A DNA stretch of 64,000 bases from Sialis fuliginosa (taxonomy: Eukaryota > Arthropoda > Insecta > Megaloptera > Sialidae). The notes beneath the pieces are model-generated. The model saw only the letters and a program-made list of their open reading frames with translations. It made no database searches and was not told the origin of the DNA. The position numbers were made by a program, and so were the translations under genes. The stretch is from the NCBI GenBank assembly GCA_961205875.1, contig OY540810.1, positions 34,100,001-34,164,000 on the forward strand, given 5' to 3'. The stretch's first letter is position 1; every line of letters begins with the position of its first letter. This document shows, one piece after another, positions 58,446 through 64,000 of the stretch.

Positions 58446-60846
58446 GCGTTCACTCTACTTTTTATTATTTTTTATGAATATATGTAGATTAATTGAAAAC
58501 TTCTCATTATGTTTATAATTATAATTTAATTAATTTTAACTATGTTAACTTGAGGCGAAGAGTGGGAGAGAGATAAATACCAATTTTATATAGCAATATT
58601 GTTACCTTTTTTTATTTTTATTTGTCATATAGAGACTTAAAATATAAAAATATGAATTGACTTTTTATGTCAAACGTACATATTTAAATTAATTTTATTT
58701 CATTAAAATTACGCGGCACTGAACTCTAGATAGTAAAGTTTAGATATGACAATACATTATTTTTCTGAAATAAATAAATTATATTTTATGGTACAGATTT
58801 CTGTCAGGTATTGACGTTTTATTTGTCTTTGATGATTTATTATTATATATTAATTAAATATGAGTTCAAGGCAGTACAGTGGATTTGTTTTATTTAACAG
58901 AAAGTGAATTACTTTTTTAATGATATGCAAACATTGACTTTTACGAGAATCAAGATTATCTTTTATACAATTAGCTAATGCTATGAATACTTTGCGTGGT
59001 TTTAGTATTTTAGGACTGTACCTACAATTCCTATAAAGGTTAAATTAATTAAAGCTACTTTTGTTTTACTTAGGTATACAAACATATATGTGAATTTATG
59101 AATGAAAACTTTTATTTGGTTTTTACTCGTGGTTTTACTTGGAAAAATGATTTATTTTAATGATATTTCGTTTTAAATAATAAAATAGTGATTTCAAGCC
59201 TTAAAACCGAGTTTTAAGAATCCAAATAATTATATTTCAATTGTAAAAAGATGTCAAAAAATGAAATAAAGAAAAAGAAAATACTTTAAATGTCATACGT
59301 TTTGTTAAATTTTAAGAAACGTGGTAAAATGCAGGTTTTATATTCCTAGTATAATAAGTGGATAGTATGCAACAGGTGTGTCATATCGATTACGGTTTGA
59401 ATTTCGCAACGAATTTTGAATAAGATTCTGGTTATTAAAATAAATAAATAGTAGATATATATTTCGAATTAAAGATTACGTCTCATTTTGAATAAAACAA
59501 GTAAACCGCATTGCAAATGCCCCTGGTATAAAAAAATAGAAAAATATTATAAACATACTTTTTAAATAAAAAAATCATCATTAGGTATATATTTATGTAT
59601 AAAATATATTTTAATGTAAACACGATCGGAAAATTTTAAAATTCAGTTTTTTTTATTAAATGTACAAACATAGAACTTTTCATGTCTGGAATCAATTTGC
59701 TCATAGTATACAAAATTAATACATTTATTAGCATTGTATCAATAAAATATATATCATTTCCATCGACATAAAAACTAGTCCCAACTAATTATATCTGAGA
59801 AACATAGATTTTCATTTCGTATGTCATTAACAATTTATTAAAATCAATCTAGGGGACACACCTTCCATAGCGCTCAGTGTTGCCAAATTAAAATAATCTA
59901 CGTAGGTGTTATCTTTGCATTTTAAAACAGTGGTTCTTAAAATGTGTATAGTTAAATCATTTATAGTTACACATACAATAGTTATTGATTTTTTAAGTTA
60001 CTTTTTCACTTCGTTACTTTAGTAGTGAAGTAATTTTAATAAACAAAAAAAAATGTATAATTTTCTTGCTAATTAACCATTGTATGTCTATTAAAATTTA
60101 TAAGAATGTATAAGTATTTGTATATTTTTATTTGTATATAGTTAAAGTACCTACGCTTTAAATTAAATAAATTAAAAGCTTCTTTGTCGGTTTTTAAGAT
60201 ATTTATTTAATATTATTAAAAAAAAAATCTTGTATGATAATTTTTATATAAAATAATAATTTATTTACTATTATAAAACCAAGAAGTTAAGGTTTTGTAA
60301 TCACTTGAAACTAATTATGAACACTTTAACTACAATAAAATAATGCATGTTTCGACTTCACAAGAAGTTCTCATCAGTAGTTTCATAAGTCTAATAATAT
60401 AATTAATATTAGTACCTGGTATTATACTTTTATTGTACATGGTTAATATATAAATACTTACATTATTCACCCAATACTTTTTTTATGAATTCAAATTTTG
60501 ATATTTCAATGGTAATATAAATAATTGTCACTGATGCGGATGTCATTTTTAACTGTATCATGGTAGAATAAATATTCAGAACCTCTGTTTCTTACCATAT
60601 TTGTGCAAACTGGATACCGACCAACCTTCAAAAGTCTTCGGGTATGTTTCATGTAGACAAATATCAAACTTCTAATGCGTAAGTGTATTCAGTATGTACA
60701 TAATAAATTTTGCCGTTAGTAAATTAATTAAATTGATTAATTTTGTTAGGGTTATTTAATGTGTCAGAAGTGATCTTCTGAAGTATTTTAATATTTTAGA
60801 ATATAAATATTGTCTTCTATGAGAATTGTATGAAAATTTTAATGTG
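58446..60846. other. AT-rich stretch without a gene
   Basis: No coding signal. 60335-60375 carries tgcatgtttcgacttcacaa followed by gaagttctcatcagt, resembling the 'gaagttctcatcag' wording of some dispersed repeats. Confidence 0.5.
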
Positions 60847-61087
60847 AAATATATATTGCTCATTTGCTACAACGTCATAACTCAGAAATTGTTAGTTGTC
60901 AGGAGACACGTTTAAAGTTTTGAATTGGTATAACTTTATGTATATGATAATTTTCAAATATATTTATACTTTTTCGTAGTTAGTTAAAGAAGCTCAGATA
61001 TGTCGTTCTTGCTGTATAAAGTACATGTATATAAAAATAGCAATTTTTGAGTTATGACGGTGCAGCAAATGAACGAAATATAATATT
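60847..61087. mobile_element. Palindromic MITE, about 241 bp
   Basis: Left end 60847-60891 (tgctcatttgctacaacgtc, ataactcagaaattg) and right end 61041-61087 (caatttttgagttatgacgg, tgcagcaaatgaacg) are inverted repeats of about 45 bp with few mismatches. Confidence 0.75.
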
Positions 61088-61754
61088 GGTAATTGTTAAG
61101 ACTACGATTTTTTTTAAATAAGCAACTCTCTTCATCTGAATCAGTGAATTGAATTGTAATAAAATTAATATATAATTCTCAGGTTTTGATCCGGAGTCTC
61201 ATGGTTTGTATACTGGTTCTCCGGGCTTAGGGTTTCGGTGAAATTTCTCCGGGTTTTGCAAAAAATTATGACGACTAAAAAAAGGTCGTGAAAAATAGAG
61301 CAAGAGGCGCAAAAGTCCAGATTAGGATAAAAAATTATACCTATATAAAAAAAATAAAATAAAAAGGATAAAATAAAATAAAAGAGGGGTTTTCATTTAC
61401 ATGTCAGGGTTTACAAAAATTAAAATCTGGTCACCTTATTCAGTATACCTTATAACATGTTACATGCACCTATTGTTCAGTTTATTTATTTCTTGAATAA
61501 ATACAGATATCATAAAACTAATTTGGATTATTTGTGTTTATCAGAAAATGATCAAAAGCTCAGTTATCATATTATGATCTAAAACCATTCTTAATGATGT
61601 CAGTTTCAGTGCCGGATTTAACTTTTTTGGTGCCCTAGGTTTTTATAGTGAACAGTGCCCTAGTTTTTCTCTTTTTGTTGTTAGATTTTGATTGATTAGC
61701 AATATGCTATTTTCCCCATAAAATACAGCATAAACTTGAACTTTGTGTAAAAGA
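61088..61754. other. Stretch without a gene
   Basis: 61170-61440 contains ggttttgatccggagtctca, ggttctccgggcttagggtt and ttctccgggttttgcaaaaa, a GC-richer repeat-like block of unknown family, followed by a degenerate aaaataaaataaaa tract. Confidence 0.4.
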
Positions 61755-62138
61755 TATAATGGGAGCGTTCACGTCTGGCCAAAAAACGGAACAACGAGCT
61801 TTGATTAGTTGATTCATGGAATATCTGGTGGAATGTACCAGAAATTAAAAGAATCTCATTTTTTAAGCGTGTAAGGAAGTGAGAAAGAGGTAACTAGAAA
61901 GAGATAGAAACTAGTGACCAGGCTAACCAAAGAACTTTTATGTTCACTTCATGTTGAGCGTTTCTGCAGAGCACTAGTTTCTATCTTTTTCTGGTGACTT
62001 CTTTCTCACTTCTTTACACGCTTAAAAAAATGACATTCTTTAAATTTCTGGTACATTCCACCAGAAATTCCATGAATCAACCAATCAAAGCTCGTTGTTC
62101 ATTGTTTTTGGTCAGTCGTGAACGTGACCATTGTATAA
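61755..62138. mobile_element. Long hairpin MITE, arms about 162-167 bp
   Basis: Left arm 61755-61916 and right arm 61972-62138 are reverse complements with about 10 % difference by eye (gagctttgattagttgattc; tctggtggaatgtaccagaa; aagcgtgtaaggaagtgaga). The loop is only 55 bp. A transcript would fold into a long dsRNA hairpin. No coding region. Confidence 0.85.
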
Positions 62139-62504
62139 CCCCCTCAAAGGGTTAAGATATCTTATAATTATTTAAAATTTGATTTTTAGATAAATATTAC
62201 CTGTGTACATAATTTAGTTTACTTTATTATAATTTAGAACATAAAGCATAACCTAGATCTTACAAATAAAGATAACCTTCATATTCCTACCCATACATTA
62301 ATAAATAAATTTTCAATAATATACAATAACTTTTCAAACACATTATATATTTAAACACATACACACATGTGACATTTAGAACGTTATCATAAACACATAC
62401 ATTATTCAAACAAGATACAGAATTGGGTCCATTTAGACGAAAACAGCTATTTTCAATGGACATTGTATTTGAATCACAATAGGCGAAATTTTCCTAATAC
62501 GTTT
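62139..62504. other. AT-rich stretch without a gene
   Basis: No feature apart from a minor aca-rich tract at 62355-62370. Confidence 0.5.
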
Positions 62505-62740
62505 GAAGCCGCCTCCCGCGCGATTGTTCTGCCGCCGCCGCGAGATGGGCACGCCGTTAAGGAATGGTTAATTGACAATATATTGTGATGTTAATGCCCA
62601 TCTAGTGCTTGTTGTGATTTTAATGCCTATTCAAATTTAATTAGGCCTTGCGTATTTATTATTGATGACATGGAGATAGTGTGTTCCGCTGAAGGTTTAG
62701 GAATGTAATGTACATATATAATGATATAATTGCTTGCTCT
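62505..62740. promoter_or_regulatory. Candidate conserved non-coding / regulatory element
   Basis: A GC-rich part (62505-62560; ctgccgccgccgcgagatgg) is followed by high-complexity sequence with ttaatgcccat (62591-62601) and ttaatgcctat (62620-62630), gatgggca/tgcccatc inverted (62544-62551, 62595-62602), and homeodomain-type cores ggttaattgac and tttaattagg. It has no terminal inverted repeats and no other copy in the window. This texture is more like host cis-regulatory DNA than like the surrounding repeats, but that is inference. Confidence 0.35.
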
Positions 62741-62833
62741 GTTGGGTTAACTTTTTGAAACCACATTACATTTGTAAAATATTTGTGACTTTTATGAATT
62801 ATTTTTGTTTTGCTTTGTTTAGGTTGGTTGTAG

Positions 62834-63387
62834 GCAGGGAATTGAACCGAAATTTATTTATGGTTCGGGTTCAGGTTTGTATTTAGCATGGTATAAATTA
62901 TTTGGGTTAAATTTTATTTTTTATTTTTTCAGGGTTCAGGTTCGGGTTCAGATTCAAATCAGGGACTTGAATCTGAACCCGAACTGTAAACCCGAAAAAC
63001 CCATATTTTTCATTAGCTTGAACCCGAACCGAATCGCTATATCTCAAAGTCAACGAACCTGAATCTGAACCGGAACCTTTTCATGGATAACCGGTAACCA
63101 TATATTTTTAAAAGGTTCAATAAATTATTTTTAATATTTTAATATTTTCCTCCGATAATTTTTAAAGATTATAAAATGTACTAATACTGGAAATCTGTTT
63201 GAATTTTATGGTATGATGTGACTGATCAAGTCAACTATTGAAATTTACCTGAACCCTAAAAAAATAACACTTTTCAAACCCAAATAGTTAGCAACATGTT
63301 GAACCCAAACCCGAATCCGAACCGAAAGTTAAGTTTGAACCCGAATCGAACCCGAACCATAAATAAATTCCGGTTCAAGTCCCTGAT
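62834..63387. mobile_element. Element built of GGTTCGGGTTCAG-type motifs
   Basis: Outer ends cagggaattgaaccgaaatt (62834 on) and ccggttcaagtccctg (right end) are inverted, each followed inward by atttatttatggttcgggtt. A central perfect 17-bp stem ttcgggttcagattcaa (62941-62957) / 62967-62983 encloses a 9-nt loop. Arrays of aacccgaacc variants fill 62990-63070 and 63300-63360. The 61-codon frame 62877-63062 is an artefact of the array. Confidence 0.7.
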
Positions 63388-64000
63388 TAAAATAATTGGT
63401 TACAGTTATTAACCTGCTATGATTGACCCATTGGTAACCTTCATTTCCGTTTTGTGCCCCCATGCTGCCTAAAATACACGACACAACACATTCGACAAAT
63501 TATAAACAACCACGAAGTAGTTGCTTGAAAAGGCTACGCCAGTAGGTAATAATTTCATGAAAAAAAAAGAATATACGCTATATACATATATATGTATAAA
63601 TTCTCTGACATAACATATGACTGAATTTTAATATTTAAGGTTTGGTAATAAATATGAAAAAATCTATGTAATGTACATACACATAAGCCTAGTTTTACAA
63701 TAAATTTATATATAAAAAACTAATTTCAATAACAATATAGAACAAATATCATAATTTACCAACAAAAAAGAAGTTCTGAATAGAGCAAATTACATTATAT
63801 AATTTCTAACAAACTTCTGTATTCTAAGGCTGCTGTATAAAAGAAGTTAAGGTGTGGATTTAGACAAATACATATCTGATGAAATTGATAGTAACAATAA
63901 ATATTAATATAACAATGTCACTCCTTTTCTATTTAAAATTGTTGAAAAACAAGTGATCTTCATATTACACACATACATATTGTTGTTTTCTGTAAACAAC
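63388..64000. other. AT-rich stretch without a gene
   Basis: No coding signal. atatacatatatatgtat near 63580 is a simple repeat. Confidence 0.55.

Overview
The window is AT-rich (roughly 70-75 % by eye) animal DNA and looks like an insect. Supporting signs are short TTAGG-type motifs at 374-387, 44911-44924, 45274-45287 and 48849-48864, many small palindromic DNA-transposon relics, and LINE 3' tails ending in 'acagacagacag' style sequence. A hemipteran or a similarly AT-rich insect is possible, but that is inference. I find no convincing protein-coding gene, rRNA, functional tRNA or CRISPR array. The longest open frame is 123 codons (5570-5941); it has no ATG start, lies in repeated DNA and faces another open frame on the opposite strand. 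The most natural reading is intergenic or intronic sequence filled with repeats of several ages.

Layout. 1-292: a GTCACGTCA/poly-G repeat, with relatives at 31799-31915 and 51146-51200. 2395-6130: a cluster of direct and inverted copies of one decayed repeat. 7595-11475: small palindromic elements plus a repeat shared by 7988-8120 and 10957-11100. Two DNA-transposon families recur through the window. Family A inserts at TA, is about 510-594 bp, and has four copies (16160, 23570, 30777, 35281). Family B is about 270-440 bp with five copies (8660, 14795, 33094, 46228, 58062). 38766-39985: a pogo/Tigger-like relic split by a 727-bp element with perfect TTAA target duplications. 43587-43945: a 184-bp tandem duplication. 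44879-45317: an almost fully palindromic element. 49643-50228 and 62834-63387: two elements built from short self-complementary GC-rich motifs (CCGGTCCGA and GGTTCGGGTTCAG). 61755-62138: a long, nearly perfect hairpin.

The most interesting locus is 41656-43078. It is a large foldback with arms of about 421 and 402 bp, each carrying a tRNA-like pol III promoter (A box and exact B box) pointing inward. In the 600-bp loop sits a 164-bp insertion (42165-42328) flanked by perfect 17-bp direct repeats. That insertion folds into a 29-position helix with 28 pairs, closing over three small hairpins and a CTGAAGA...GAAA core in the order of a type I hammerhead ribozyme, although it is not canonical. 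Together these suggest a non-autonomous retroelement with a structured RNA, nested in a pol III foldback.

Other places that may not be repeats are a GC-rich stretch with repeated TTAATGCC(C/T)AT motifs (62505-62740), a GC island (8462-8600), a possible exon or regulatory island (38447-38640), an RFX-type X-box (52999-53012) and a 71-nt hairpin (49381-49451).
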